In this document: piece after piece, positions 33,632 through 43,044 of the stretch
Layout of the letters: every line of letters begins with the position of its first letter
How positions within the stretch are numbered: position 1 is the first letter of the stretch
NCBI GenBank assembly: GCA_039185015.1
Contig: JBCDAU010000023.1
Span: 18,058-82,057, forward strand
Direction of reading: 5' to 3'
DNA from: JBCBSZ01 sp039185015
GTDB taxonomy: Bacteria > Actinomycetota > Acidimicrobiia > Acidimicrobiales > Poriferisodalaceae
Length of the DNA stretch: 64,000 nt
Made by a program: the position numbers and the translations under genes
Notes under the pieces: generated by a model
The model's database searches: none
What the model saw: the letters and a program-made list of their open reading frames with translations, nothing else
What the model was told of the DNA's origin: nothing

Positions 33632-33667
33632 TACGTTCGGAGGTTCGCGGCTCACTCGACGAGGAGG
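33632..33667 (+). promoter_or_regulatory. dnaE -10-like hexamer and ribosome binding site
   Basis: TACGTT at 33632-33637 and GAGGAGG at 33661-33667 precede the dnaE ATG by 42 and 12 bases. The ribosome binding site spacing is slightly long, but there is no other start codon in frame. Confidence 0.45.
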
Positions 33668-33679
33668 GCGACGCCACCG

Positions 33680-36600
33680 ATGGGCCAGGGCTCGTTCGTC
33701 CACCTGCACACCCACACCGAGTTCTCGATGCTCGACGGCGCGGCGCGCGTCCCCGACATCGTGGCGAAGGTGGCGGCCGATGGACAGCCGGCGGTGGCCA
33801 TCACCGATCACGGCAACATGTACGGGGTCCTCGACTTCTACCGGGCGGCGCGCGACGCCGACGTGAAGCCGATCCTCGGCACGGAGGCCTACATGGCCTT
33901 CGGGAGTCGCAAGGAGCGTCCGAGCCGGCGGGGCCGGGTCGACGACTCCGGCGGTGATGCCGAGGGTGGACAGAAGCTCTACTACCACCTCACCCTGCTG
34001 GCCGAGTCGCAGGAGGGGTACCGGAACCTGATCAAGGCGTCGAGCCGCGCGTTCCTCGAGGGCTACTACTACAAGCCCCGGCTCGACTGGGAGATCCTCG
34101 AGGAGCACGCCCCGGGGCTGATCGCGACCACCGGCTGCCTCGGCGGGCTCGTCCTCCAGGACCTGCTCCGCGACGACTACGAGGGCGCCTGCGACAAGGC
34201 GGGCCGCCTGCAGGACATCTTCGGCAAGGACTCGCTGTTCGTCGAGATCCAGGACCACGGCATCCCCGAGCAGCACCGCACCAACCCGATGCTGCTGCGG
34301 CTGGCCAAGCGCCTCCAGGCGCCGCTGGTGGCCACCAACGACAGCCACTACACCCACCAGCACGACCACGTCTCCCACGACGCGCTGCTGTGCGTGCAGA
34401 CCGGGTCGTTGATGAGCGACCCGCATCGCTTCAAGTTCCACGGCGACCAGCACTACGTGAAGACGGCCGCCGAGATGCGCCACCTGTTCAGCGAGATCCC
34501 CGAGGCGTGCGACAACACGCTGTGGATCGCCGAGCGCTGCGACGTCGAGATCGAGTTCGGCAAGCCGAAGCTCCCGAACTTCCCGCTGCCGGAGGGCTTC
34601 GACAACGACGCCGCCTACCTGCGGCACCTGACCTTCGAGGGCGCGAAGAAGCGCTGGGGTGACCCGCTGCCCGACGCCGTGGTCGAGCGGTTGGCCTACG
34701 AGCTCTCGGTCATCGACGAGATGGGCTTCCCGTCGTACTTCCTCATCACGTGGGACCTCATCCGTCACGCCCGCGACCACGGGATCCGCGTCGGCCCGGG
34801 TCGCGGCAGCGCCGCCGGATGCGCCGTGGCCTACACGCTCTGGATCACCGATCTCGATCCGATCAAGTACGACCTGCTGTTCGAGCGGTTCCTCAACCCG
34901 TCACGCATCTCCATGCCCGACATCGACATGGACTTCGACGATCGCTACCGGGACGAGATGATCCGCTACACCGCCGAGCGGTACGGGCGCGAGCACGTCG
35001 CCCAGATCGTCACGTTCTCGACGATCAAGGCGCGAGCCGCCGTCCGGGACGCCGCCCGGGTGCTCGGGCACCCCTACGCCCTCGGTGACCGGGTCGCCAA
35101 GGCGATGCCGCCGCTGGTGATGGGACGCGACACGCCGCTGTTCGCCTGCTTCGAGGAGCACCCCAAGTACGCCGACGGGTACGCCGCTGCCGCCGAGCTG
35201 CGCGACATGTACAACGCCGACCCCGACGTCCAGGAGGTCGTCGACGTCGCCAGGGGTCTCGAGGGCATGCGGCGCCAGGACGGCATCCACGCCGCCGCGG
35301 TGGTGATCACCGACGAGCCGCTCACGGACCTGCTGCCGATCCAGCGCAAGCCCGAGTCCGGTCACGACATCGAGGACGCCCCGATCGTCACCCAGTACGA
35401 GATGCACGGGGTCGAGGACCTCGGCCTGCTCAAGATGGACTACCTCGGGCTGCGCAACCTCTCGGTGATCGAGGACGCGCTCGAGCTGATCGACGCGGTC
35501 CACGGTGTCCGTCCCGACATCGACGACGTCGACCTCGACGACGACCTGACGCTGCAGTTGCTGCGCGACGGCAAGTCGATCGGCGTGTTCCAGCTGGAGG
35601 GCGGACCGATGCGGGCGCTCATGCGCTCCCTGGCGCCCACCAGCTTCGACGACGTCGCCGCCCTCGTGGCGCTGTATCGGCCCGGGCCGATGGCGGCGAA
35701 CATGCACAACGACTACGCCGACCGGAAGAACGGCCGGAAGCCGATCGAGTACCTGCACCCCGATCTCGAGGAGCTGCTCGCCGACACCTACGGGCTGATG
35801 ATCTATCAGGAGTCCGTGATGCGGGTGGCGCAGAAGTTCGCCGGCTACTCGCTCGCCGAGGCCGACAACCTCCGCAAGGCCTGCGGCAAGAAGATCCGTG
35901 AGCTCATCGCCAAGGAGCGCGTGAAGTTCGTGGAGGGCTGCGACGCCGCCGGCTACGGGTCCGACATCGGCACGCAGCTGTTCGACATCATCGAGCCCTT
36001 CGCCGACTACGCCTTCAACAAGAGCCACTCCTACGGCTACGGCTTCGTCAGCTACCAGACCGCCTGGTTGAAGGCCCACTACCCGGTCGAGTACTTCGCC
36101 GCGCTGCTCACGAGCGTGAAGTCGAACCTCGACAAGGCGGCGATCTACCTCAACGAGTGCCGGATCATGGGCATCACCGTGCGGGTGCCCGACGTGAACG
36201 TCTCGCTCAGCAACTTCGGTTCACTCGATGGCGACATCACCTTCGGCCTCTCGGCCATCCGCAACGTCGGTGAGGGGCTCGTCGCCCTGCTGATCGAGGA
36301 GCGCGAGGCCAACGGCCCCTTCTCCGACTTCTACGACCTGTGCGAGCGCGTCGACCCGAGCGTGCTGAACAAGCGCAGCATCGAGTCGCTCATCAAGGCC
36401 GGCGCCTTCGACTCGCTCGGCCATCCCCGCAAGGGCCTGCTGCGGGTGCACGACCAGATCATCGATCGGGTGCTCGCCGCCCGCCGCGAGCGCGACATGG
36501 GCGTGATGACCCTGTTCGGCGAGGCGAGCGGCGACGACGAGATCTTCAACGACCGCATCGACATCCCCGACGTCGAGTTCGACAAGCGCGAGCGGCTCGC

Positions 36601-37198
36601 GTTCGAAAAGGAGATGCTCGGTCTCTACATCTCCGATCATCCGCTCATGGGGGCCGAGGCGGCGCTGCGCCGCCGGACCGACGCCAACCTCACCGACCTC
36701 GTCGAGGCCGGCGACGGAGCGATGCGCACCGTCGGTGGCGTCGTCACCAGCCTGCAGCGCAAGTACACCCGCAAGGGGGAGCTGATGGCGGTGTTCACGC
36801 TGGAGGACCTCCAGTCCTCGATGGAGGTGATGGTCTTCCCGCGGACCATGCGGGAGTGCGGCCACGTGCTGGTCGACGACCAGGTCGTGTGCCTGACCGC
36901 CCGACTGGACGCCCGCGACGACACGCCGAAGCTGATCGCCAACGACGTGGTCGCGTTCGAGCCCGTCACCGACGGTGCGCCTCCGGTGCGGGTGCGGCTG
37001 CCGGCCGTGTCGACCCGGCCCGAGGTGCTCGATCGTCTCAAGGACCTCATCCAGCGTCACCCCGGTGAGTCGCAGGTCCTCCTGCACCTGGGGGAGGGCA
37101 AGGTCCTGCGACTGACCGACGACTTCTGCGTCGAGTCCCGCAACGGTTTCGTCGGCGAGCTGCGCGAGTTGCTCGGTCCGGAGGCCCTCGTCTCCTGA
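33680..37198 (+). CDS. dnaE: DNA polymerase III alpha subunit
   Basis: A 1172-residue replicative polymerase of the DnaE1 type. The N-terminal PHP domain has an intact 'HLHTHTEFSMLDG' and 'ITDHGNMYG', consistent with the metal-binding proofreading PHP found in actinobacteria. The polymerase aspartates are Asp414 and Asp416 in 'PDIDMDF' and Asp587 in 'LLKMDYLGLRNL'. A helix-hairpin-helix region, the C-terminal OB fold ('GGVVTSLQRKYTRKGELMAVFTLEDL' in normal register) and a tail follow. Length matches mycobacterial DnaE1, not the SOS-associated DnaE2. It stands alone, with its own promoter signals. Confidence 0.97.
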   Translation: MGQGSFVHLHTHTEFSMLDGAARVPDIVAKVAADGQPAVAITDHGNMYGVLDFYRAARDADVKPILGTEAYMAFGSRKERPSRRGRVDDSGGDAEGGQKLYYHLTLLAESQEGYRNLIKASSRAFLEGYYYKPRLDWEILEEHAPGLIATTGCLGGLVLQDLLRDDYEGACDKAGRLQDIFGKDSLFVEIQDHGIPEQHRTNPMLLRLAKRLQAPLVATNDSHYTHQHDHVSHDALLCVQTGSLMSDPHRFKFHGDQHYVKTAAEMRHLFSEIPEACDNTLWIAERCDVEIEFGKPKLPNFPLPEGFDNDAAYLRHLTFEGAKKRWGDPLPDAVVERLAYELSVIDEMGFPSYFLITWDLIRHARDHGIRVGPGRGSAAGCAVAYTLWITDLDPIKYDLLFERFLNPSRISMPDIDMDFDDRYRDEMIRYTAERYGREHVAQIVTFSTIKARAAVRDAARVLGHPYALGDRVAKAMPPLVMGRDTPLFACFEEHPKYADGYAAAAELRDMYNADPDVQEVVDVARGLEGMRRQDGIHAAAVVITDEPLTDLLPIQRKPESGHDIEDAPIVTQYEMHGVEDLGLLKMDYLGLRNLSVIEDALELIDAVHGVRPDIDDVDLDDDLTLQLLRDGKSIGVFQLEGGPMRALMRSLAPTSFDDVAALVALYRPGPMAANMHNDYADRKNGRKPIEYLHPDLEELLADTYGLMIYQESVMRVAQKFAGYSLAEADNLRKACGKKIRELIAKERVKFVEGCDAAGYGSDIGTQLFDIIEPFADYAFNKSHSYGYGFVSYQTAWLKAHYPVEYFAALLTSVKSNLDKAAIYLNECRIMGITVRVPDVNVSLSNFGSLDGDITFGLSAIRNVGEGLVALLIEEREANGPFSDFYDLCERVDPSVLNKRSIESLIKAGAFDSLGHPRKGLLRVHDQIIDRVLAARRERDMGVMTLFGEASGDDEIFNDRIDIPDVEFDKRERLAFEKEMLGLYISDHPLMGAEAALRRRTDANLTDLVEAGDGAMRTVGGVVTSLQRKYTRKGELMAVFTLEDLQSSMEVMVFPRTMRECGHVLVDDQVVCLTARLDARDDTPKLIANDVVAFEPVTDGAPPVRVRLPAVSTRPEVLDRLKDLIQRHPGESQVLLHLGEGKVLRLTDDFCVESRNGFVGELRELLGPEALVS

Positions 37199-37331
37199 TC
37201 GCGCTGTGCGTGGTTCGGTGAGCGCGTCGCGTCCGTAGCGATCCGTTCATCGTCAGGGTTTTGCACGCAGCGCCGAAAGCGACTGCAATTGGCGGTTCGC
37301 GGCAGAGCCGATGACACCACTCGGGGGAACG

Positions 37332-37997
37332 ATGGCCATCGACGTAGACACCAAGGACTGCACGGCGTTGTCAGACGCCGAGCTCGAGGAGATGGCCGAT
37401 CTGGCCGGCGATGAGCCCGTGCTCTTCGACATCGGTGTCCTGTCCAAGGAACGCGACTCGTGGGTGCTCATCACCACGGCCCGCTCCGGAGCGAGCCTCC
37501 AGGGCTTCGCCTTCTGCACCCTGGAGCGCATCGGTGGGACGCCGAGCGTGCTGGTCGGGCTCGGGGCCATCAAGACGACCTCGCGTCGCGACACCGTCCT
37601 GCGGGCGCTGATGGGCGACATGCTGCGCCGTGCCGTGCTGGCCTTCCCCGACGAGGACGTCCTCATCGGCTTCCGGATGGGCCGTCCCGACTCCTTCGAG
37701 GCGCTCCAGGCCCTCCACGACGTGCGCCCGTCGTCCAGCGAACGGGCGAGCGGCGAGGACCGAGCCTGGGGCCGTCGCCTCGTGAAGCGGTACGGGCTCG
37801 ACGGCAAGTACGACGATCGTGCCTTCACGCTCGCCGGCGCCGGCACCCGCGTCCCGGTCTTCGACCACGAGTCGCTGAAGCCGGAGAAGCTCAACGGCGT
37901 GGTCGAGCTGTTCGACGGCGTCGAGGCGGCGAACGGCGATTGCGTCATCTCGTTCGGCTGGGCGATGGCGGAGGACCTCGCCAAGCTCGCCGAGTAG
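37332..37997 (+). CDS. Conserved hypothetical protein
   Basis: A 221-residue protein I cannot assign. It starts at an ATG seven bases after a GGGGGAA ribosome binding site. There is no signal peptide or membrane helix. The middle, 'VLVGLGAIKTTSRRDTVLRALMGDMLRRAVLAFPDEDVLIGFRMG', has a strand-loop-helix pattern reminiscent of acetyltransferase (GNAT) folds, but the acetyl-CoA loop is not convincing. The nitroreductase gene starts three bases after its stop, so they probably form an operon that may extend to the carotenoid oxygenase. Confidence 0.7.
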   Translation: MAIDVDTKDCTALSDAELEEMADLAGDEPVLFDIGVLSKERDSWVLITTARSGASLQGFAFCTLERIGGTPSVLVGLGAIKTTSRRDTVLRALMGDMLRRAVLAFPDEDVLIGFRMGRPDSFEALQALHDVRPSSSERASGEDRAWGRRLVKRYGLDGKYDDRAFTLAGAGTRVPVFDHESLKPEKLNGVVELFDGVEAANGDCVISFGWAMAEDLAKLAE

Positions 37998-37999
37998 GG

Positions 38000-38599
38000 G
38001 TGGACGTCGGGGAGGCGATCCGCGCCCGACGGATGACCCGGTCGTTCGCCGAGCGGCCGATCGACCACGACGACCTCCTCACGGTGCTCGACGCGGCGCG
38101 CCGAGCACCGAGCGCCGGCAACTCCCAGGGCCTCGACCTGCTCGTCCTCCGCGGCGCCGAGACCGCCCGCTACTGGGACCGCACCCTCCCGTCCCCCAGG
38201 AGGGAGCGGTTCCGCTGGCAGGGACTCCTGCGAGCTCCCGTGTTGATCGTCGCCTGGACCCAGCCGGAGGCGTGGGTCCGTCGGTACGCCGAGGACGACA
38301 AGGCCCGCACGGGCCTCGGTGCCGGCGTCGACCAGTGGCCGGTGCCCTACTGGTGGGTCGACGGCGGACAGGCGCTCGCCCAGCTCCAGCTGGCCGCGAT
38401 CGGCCTGGGTCTCGGCGTCTGCCTGTTCGGCCTCTTCGATCACGAGGACGCCGTCAGGGAGGAGTTCGGCGTGCCCATCGACCGTCGAGCGCTGGGCGCC
38501 GTCGCGCTCGGTCATCCTGATGGCGGCGACGCCCCGGGTCGCTCCGCGGACCGGCCCCGCCGCGAGATCGACCACGTCGCCCATTTCGGTGGGTGGTGA
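38000..38599 (+). CDS. Nitroreductase family protein
   Basis: A 199-residue FMN-dependent oxidoreductase. The N-terminal 'AIRARRMTRSFAERPIDHDDLLTVLDAARRAPSAGNSQG' in normal register is the nitroreductase FMN-phosphate binding segment, and 'DGGQALAQLQLAAIGLGLGVCLFGLF' and 'ALGHPDG' complete the fold. The natural substrate is unknown; related enzymes reduce nitro compounds, flavins or dehydroamino acids. The GTG at 38000 is the first start after the preceding stop. The frame is open upstream as a shadow of the neighbouring gene. Confidence 0.85.
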   Translation: MDVGEAIRARRMTRSFAERPIDHDDLLTVLDAARRAPSAGNSQGLDLLVLRGAETARYWDRTLPSPRRERFRWQGLLRAPVLIVAWTQPEAWVRRYAEDDKARTGLGAGVDQWPVPYWWVDGGQALAQLQLAAIGLGLGVCLFGLFDHEDAVREEFGVPIDRRALGAVALGHPDGGDAPGRSADRPRREIDHVAHFGGW

Positions 38600-38607
38600 T
38601 GGCGACG

Positions 38608-38634
38608 TAGCCTGTGGCGGGGAATCAGGAGGGG
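38608..38634 (+). promoter_or_regulatory. -10-like hexamer and ribosome binding site of the carotenoid oxygenase gene
   Basis: TAGCCT at 38608-38613 and AGGAGGGG at 38627-38634. The latter is two bases short of the ideal distance to the ATG at 38637, but it is the strongest purine run nearby. Confidence 0.45.
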
Positions 38635-38636
38635 TA

Positions 38637-39980
38637 ATGACGCTGGCCGACGACACCACCAAGCCGTTCCATCTCAACGGGAACTTCGCTCCCGTGATGG
38701 ACGAGATCACCGCCCACGACCTCGAGGTCATCGGGGCGCTGCCACCGGAGCTCGACGGGCTCTACGTCCGCAACGGCGCGAACCCGCCGAACGCCGACAC
38801 CATCCATTGGTTCCTTGGTCAGGGGATGTTGCACGGCGTCCGCATCGAGGGCGGCCGGGCCTCCTGGTACCGCAATCGCTACGTCCGCACCGCGCTGCTC
38901 GAACAGCCGGAGACGCCGCGGATCACCGAGGACATGTCGTTCGATCGGACGATCTCGCTGGCCAACACCCACGTGATCCGTCACGCCGGCAAGATCCTCG
39001 CCCTCGAGGAGGGCTCGTTCCCGTGGGTCGTGGACGACCAGCTGGACACCGTCGGCAGCCACGACTTCGACGGCAAGCTCGACACCGCGATGACCGCGCA
39101 CCCGAAGGAGTGCCCCGAGACCGGTGAGCTGCACTTCTTCGGGTACGGCCAGCTGCCGCCGTACCTGACGTACCACGTGGCCGACGCCGAGGGCCGGATC
39201 ATCCGGAGCATGGAGATCCCGGTCAACGGTCCGACGATGATCCACGACTTCGGGGTCAGCCGACGCCACGGGCTCTTCATGGACCTGCCGGTCGTGTTCG
39301 ACATGGAAGCGGCCATGCTCGGCCAGATGCCGTTCCACTGGAGCGACGACTACCCGGCCCGCGTCGGTGTGCTGCCCCGCGACACCGACGACATCGGTGA
39401 GCTGCGGTGGTTCGAGGTCGACCCCTGCTACGTCTTCCATCCGCTCAACGCCTTCGACGACGGCGACGACGTCGTGTTCGACGTCTGCCGCATCTCGGAG
39501 CTGTGGCGTACCGCCGGCGAGTTCGACACCGACGGCACCACCACGCTGCACCGGTGGCGCTTCGACATGTCGACCGGCACCACCAAGGAGGAGACCCTGC
39601 ACGAGCGCCCGCAGGACTTCCCGCGGGTGCCCGACGCGCTCACTGGTCTGCAGCATCGCTACGGCTACTGCACGGCGACGGGCGGGATGGAGATCCTCGG
39701 CGCCACCGAGCTGTTCCAGCACGACCTGGTCACCGGGTCGGTCACGTCGCACAACTTCGGTGCCGGCCGCCACCCCGGCGAGGGCGTGTTCGTGCCGGCC
39801 GCGAACGCGACCTCGGAGAACGACGGGTGGGTCATGACCTATGTCCACGACGACGCCGAGGGCGCCTCGGAGTTCGTCGTGCTCGATGCCACCGACTTCG
39901 CCGCCGCGCCGGTCGCCCGCGTCCCGCTCCCGCAGCGGGTGCCCTACGGCTTCCACGGGTCCTGGCTCTCGAGTTCGTAA
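38637..39980 (+). CDS. Carotenoid cleavage oxygenase
   Basis: A 447-residue non-haem iron dioxygenase of the RPE65/CCD family, a seven-bladed propeller that splits carotenoid, stilbene or lignin-derived double bonds. The four iron-binding histidines are visible: 'MTAHPKECP', 'MIHDFGV', 'VFHPLNAFDDG' and the C-terminal 'GFHGSWL'. 'GLYVRNGANPP' is the typical N-terminal signature. No signal peptide is present. The substrate cannot be read; a hairpin element starts four bases after the stop. The nitroreductase and unknown gene upstream may belong to the same unit. Confidence 0.92.
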   Translation: MTLADDTTKPFHLNGNFAPVMDEITAHDLEVIGALPPELDGLYVRNGANPPNADTIHWFLGQGMLHGVRIEGGRASWYRNRYVRTALLEQPETPRITEDMSFDRTISLANTHVIRHAGKILALEEGSFPWVVDDQLDTVGSHDFDGKLDTAMTAHPKECPETGELHFFGYGQLPPYLTYHVADAEGRIIRSMEIPVNGPTMIHDFGVSRRHGLFMDLPVVFDMEAAMLGQMPFHWSDDYPARVGVLPRDTDDIGELRWFEVDPCYVFHPLNAFDDGDDVVFDVCRISELWRTAGEFDTDGTTTLHRWRFDMSTGTTKEETLHERPQDFPRVPDALTGLQHRYGYCTATGGMEILGATELFQHDLVTGSVTSHNFGAGRHPGEGVFVPAANATSENDGWVMTYVHDDAEGASEFVVLDATDFAAAPVARVPLPQRVPYGFHGSWLSSS

Positions 39981-40060
39981 CCCCGGCTGGGGCCCCGGAG
40001 CCCCAGCCTCCTCCGCAGGTCCTCGCCGCTGGAGCGGCTGCGGCGCGGCCGTGCTCCTGA
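39981..40060 (+). repeat. Intergenic hairpin element, copy C
   Basis: The 9-bp stem GGCTGGGGC/GCCCCAGCC with loop CCCGGA is at 39985-40008, four bases after the carotenoid oxygenase stop. The downstream block to about 40055 matches copies A and B, including a GCCGC/GCGGC dyad. Only one hairpin-1 is present. It separates two convergent genes and could end both transcripts. Confidence 0.8.
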
Positions 40061-40078
40061 TCCGGCCCGAGTATCAGC

Positions 40079-42961
40079 TCAACCGATCACGGGCGTGAGA
40101 TCGACGATCGGATCGGGGAGCGGCTCATCGCCCAGGCCGCCGAGGACCGGGCCCTCGGTGAAGTTGAAGACGCCGCCGTCCTCGGCGACGAGGACGTAGC
40201 CGTCGGCGACCGCTGCGGCAGCGACCAATGGTGAGTTGAGCTCGGTGTCGGCGAGCGATCCCGCGAAGCGCGCCTCGAAGGCGAAGACGCCGCCGTCGGC
40301 GGTGACGACCCAGTAGCCGGTGCCGTCGGGGTCGGTGATGACATCGACCACGCCGCCGGCCGCCTGCTCGGCGGTGAGCGAGCCGGCGAACCGGGCCGAG
40401 CCGTAGGTGAAGATGCCGCCGTCGGCGGACACGAGGACGTAGCCCTGGCCGTCGGGCGCCATGGCTCCGGCGACGACCGGGGCGGCGAGCTGCTCGCCGG
40501 AGGCGTCCCCGAACGACGAGGCCGCGCCCCGCGTGATGATGCGTCCGAAGCTGGTCACGACCCACGCCCGACGGGCATCGACCCCGGTGAGCAGGTCGAC
40601 GACCGCCTCACCCGGCGCGAGGTCGAGCGAGAAGCTGGGGGTGGCCAACGCACCCGTCGGTTCGAAGCCCCGGGCCCAGATGACGGCATCGGAGGTCAGC
40701 ACGAGGGCGGCGTTGACCCCGGGCAGCGCCGAGATGGCGACGACCTGGCCGCCCGTCGTGATGCCGAGGTCGTCGAGGTCCGGTGCGCCGCCGAACGAGG
40801 AGATCCCGCCGTCGTCGTCCACGAGCACGTAGCCGACCGCCGACGGGGAGGCGACGATCGGCCCCGTCTCGAGGACGGGCCCCTGGCCGTTGTCGTTCTC
40901 GGCGACCAGGCGGAGCGCGTAGGGCACTCCCTCGTCGAGTCCGGTGACCCGTACGGTCCTCGCCTCCTGGTCGATCTCGGGCACGCCGGCAGTGGGGAGG
41001 ATCTGGACGCTCACCTCGGTGGGCAGGCCGCCGTCGTCGGCGAGCACCCAGGACGCGGAGAGCTCGCCGGACGCGCTGCCCAGCTCCGACAAGGTGAGCT
41101 CGCCCGGGGCGGTGGACGGCAGCGCGGTCAGGGTGGTCGCCGGCCCGGCGCCGGGCACCGAGAGGCCGCGCACCTCCACCTCGTACGCGGTCCCGTTGGT
41201 GAGGCCGGTGATGGCCGCGGTGGTGCCGTCGACGACGATCTGGCCCTCGCTCGGTACCACGATGACCTCGTAATCGTCGGCCTCGATCGGCTCCCACGCC
41301 AGGTCGATGCGTCCGTCACCCACCTGCGACTCGATCCCGGTCACCTCGGCCGGGACGCCCCGATCGACGAGGAAGACCCGCCCGGAGCGCTGGTCCGGTC
41401 CCGGTGCCGTGACGACCAGTCGGTCGCCGTCGTCGGCCAGCACGGCGTTGGCACCGACCGGGAGGTCGGCATCGATCGAGACGGTCTGGCCCAGCACGAC
41501 GTCGACGACCGACACCGTGCCGCCCGAGGCGTCGTCGTCGACCGAGAAGGCGACGATGCGCCCGTCGGCGGAGATCGACGGCCGGGTCCCGTCGTCGTTC
41601 ACGATCGTGGTGGCGATCATGTCGTCGGTGAGCTCGTGGAGCAGGATCTCGGCCGGGCCGCCCTCGGCGACGCGGGAGGTGACGACCACCGCGGACCCGT
41701 CGGCGGACAGGGCGGGGTTGGCCGTGATCCAGCCCGGGGCGTCGCCGCTGCCGCTCGGGACCCGTCGTACCGTCCCGTCGTCGAGATCTCGGACGAACAC
41801 GTCGACCGCAGCGTCGACGTCGTCATCGGTGAGGTCGTTGGCCGCCGACTCGAAGGCCACGACCGTTCCGTCACCCGAGATGACCGGATCGAGGCTGGCG
41901 GCGTTGGCCGGGCCACCGTTGACGTCGGTCGACACGAGCGTGGTCTCGCCGGTGTCGAGGTCGTGGACGAAGACGTCGGCGATGACGCCGTTGTCGTCGA
42001 TCGAGGTCAGGTTCGAGGCGAACGAGGTGAAGGCGACCCGTCGGCCGTCGGCGGACAGCGACGGGCTGATGCTGCCGGCGTTGGCCGACGAGCCGTCGAG
42101 TGCTCGGGACACCAGCTGGATCTCGCCGGTGTCGAGGTCGTGCACGAACACGTTGAGCTCGTCGTTGTCGTCGTCGTCCTCACCGTCGACCTCCCGGGCG
42201 CGGGTGACGAACGCGACCACGCTGCCGTCGGCGGAGATCGACGGTGCCGAGCTGGCCCTCGGTTGCTCGTCGTCGCCGGCGCTGACGAGGACGACCTCTC
42301 CGGCGACCGGGTCGATCCGGTACACGTCGGCGAGCTCATCGGTGTCGTCGGCGAGGAGGCGGGCCGTCGTCACGAAGGCGATGTAGCGCCCGTCGGCGGA
42401 GACGTCTGCGGTGCTCGTCCCGTCGGCGCTGGCGGTGATCAGCTCGACCGGGCTCCAGGTCGCGGAGAGGGAGACGTCGCCGGCTCGTGGCGTCGTCTCA
42501 CCGACATGGCTGTACAGGTAGCCCGCGACGGCGATGTGGTAGCGCTCGCCGCCCTCGACGGCGATGGACACCTCGGAGTGGAGGTCGCCCTCGAGGAAGT
42601 CGACGTCGTCGGACCAGGCGAGGAGCTCGAGCTCGCCCGGCTCCCCGCGCCAGACCGACAGCACGGTGTCGAAGTCGCTGCCGTCGGTCGACACGGTGAG
42701 GGTGCCGACCGACGACGGTGCATCCCAGGCCCACCAGACGGCACCGCCGCTGAACACCGGTGGGAACGGTTCGCCGTCGGTCGCGGCGTCGACCGTCGAT
42801 CCGGCGCCGAGCGCGACGGTCGCGCCGTTGGGTGTCGCTTCGGGCACGAGGAGGAGAGCGGCGGCGGGGTCGTCGTTGCCCGACTGCGCGCCGAGCGGAC
42901 CCGCGATGGCCAGGAGGCCGAACGCGAGCCCGGCGATGCCCGCGGCGATGAGCGGTCGCAC
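40079..42961 (-). CDS. Secreted beta-propeller/Fn3 protein with C-terminal GYVLV repeats
   Basis: A 960-residue extracellular protein. Signal peptide 1-25 ends in 'GPLGAQS'. Residues 40-172 resemble a PPC-type domain ('WWAWDAP', 'SDFDTVLSVW', 'ERYHIAVAGY'). Residues 178-535 are TolB-like propeller blades with repeated 'ISADGSVVAF' and 'DVFVHDLDTGETTLVS'. Two fibronectin type III domains follow at about 536-615 and 617-706. The last 250 residues carry repeats of the form GY(V/W)(L/V)VxxDGG(I/V)FxF near 709, 840, 882 and 921, a motif common in secreted actinobacterial proteins. A surface or matrix role is inferred. The GTG start follows a GGGGAGGA ribosome binding site. Confidence 0.85.
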   Translation of the reverse strand: MRPLIAAGIAGLAFGLLAIAGPLGAQSGNDDPAAALLLVPEATPNGATVALGAGSTVDAATDGEPFPPVFSGGAVWWAWDAPSSVGTLTVSTDGSDFDTVLSVWRGEPGELELLAWSDDVDFLEGDLHSEVSIAVEGGERYHIAVAGYLYSHVGETTPRAGDVSLSATWSPVELITASADGTSTADVSADGRYIAFVTTARLLADDTDELADVYRIDPVAGEVVLVSAGDDEQPRASSAPSISADGSVVAFVTRAREVDGEDDDDNDELNVFVHDLDTGEIQLVSRALDGSSANAGSISPSLSADGRRVAFTSFASNLTSIDDNGVIADVFVHDLDTGETTLVSTDVNGGPANAASLDPVISGDGTVVAFESAANDLTDDDVDAAVDVFVRDLDDGTVRRVPSGSGDAPGWITANPALSADGSAVVVTSRVAEGGPAEILLHELTDDMIATTIVNDDGTRPSISADGRIVAFSVDDDASGGTVSVVDVVLGQTVSIDADLPVGANAVLADDGDRLVVTAPGPDQRSGRVFLVDRGVPAEVTGIESQVGDGRIDLAWEPIEADDYEVIVVPSEGQIVVDGTTAAITGLTNGTAYEVEVRGLSVPGAGPATTLTALPSTAPGELTLSELGSASGELSASWVLADDGGLPTEVSVQILPTAGVPEIDQEARTVRVTGLDEGVPYALRLVAENDNGQGPVLETGPIVASPSAVGYVLVDDDGGISSFGGAPDLDDLGITTGGQVVAISALPGVNAALVLTSDAVIWARGFEPTGALATPSFSLDLAPGEAVVDLLTGVDARRAWVVTSFGRIITRGAASSFGDASGEQLAAPVVAGAMAPDGQGYVLVSADGGIFTYGSARFAGSLTAEQAAGGVVDVITDPDGTGYWVVTADGGVFAFEARFAGSLADTELNSPLVAAAAVADGYVLVAEDGGVFNFTEGPVLGGLGDEPLPDPIVDLTPVIG

Positions 42962-43044
42962 TCGTCGATCCTCCCCGATCGACCTCCGACGCTAGAGCAC
43001 CGGTGATGCTCCCGAGGCTGATGGGCCACAGAACGTGGCCGGGA

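Noticed and set aside
34901..36079. Minus-strand open frame opposite dnaE
   Set aside because: No domain and shadow-like composition; dnaE is complete with all motifs on the other strand.
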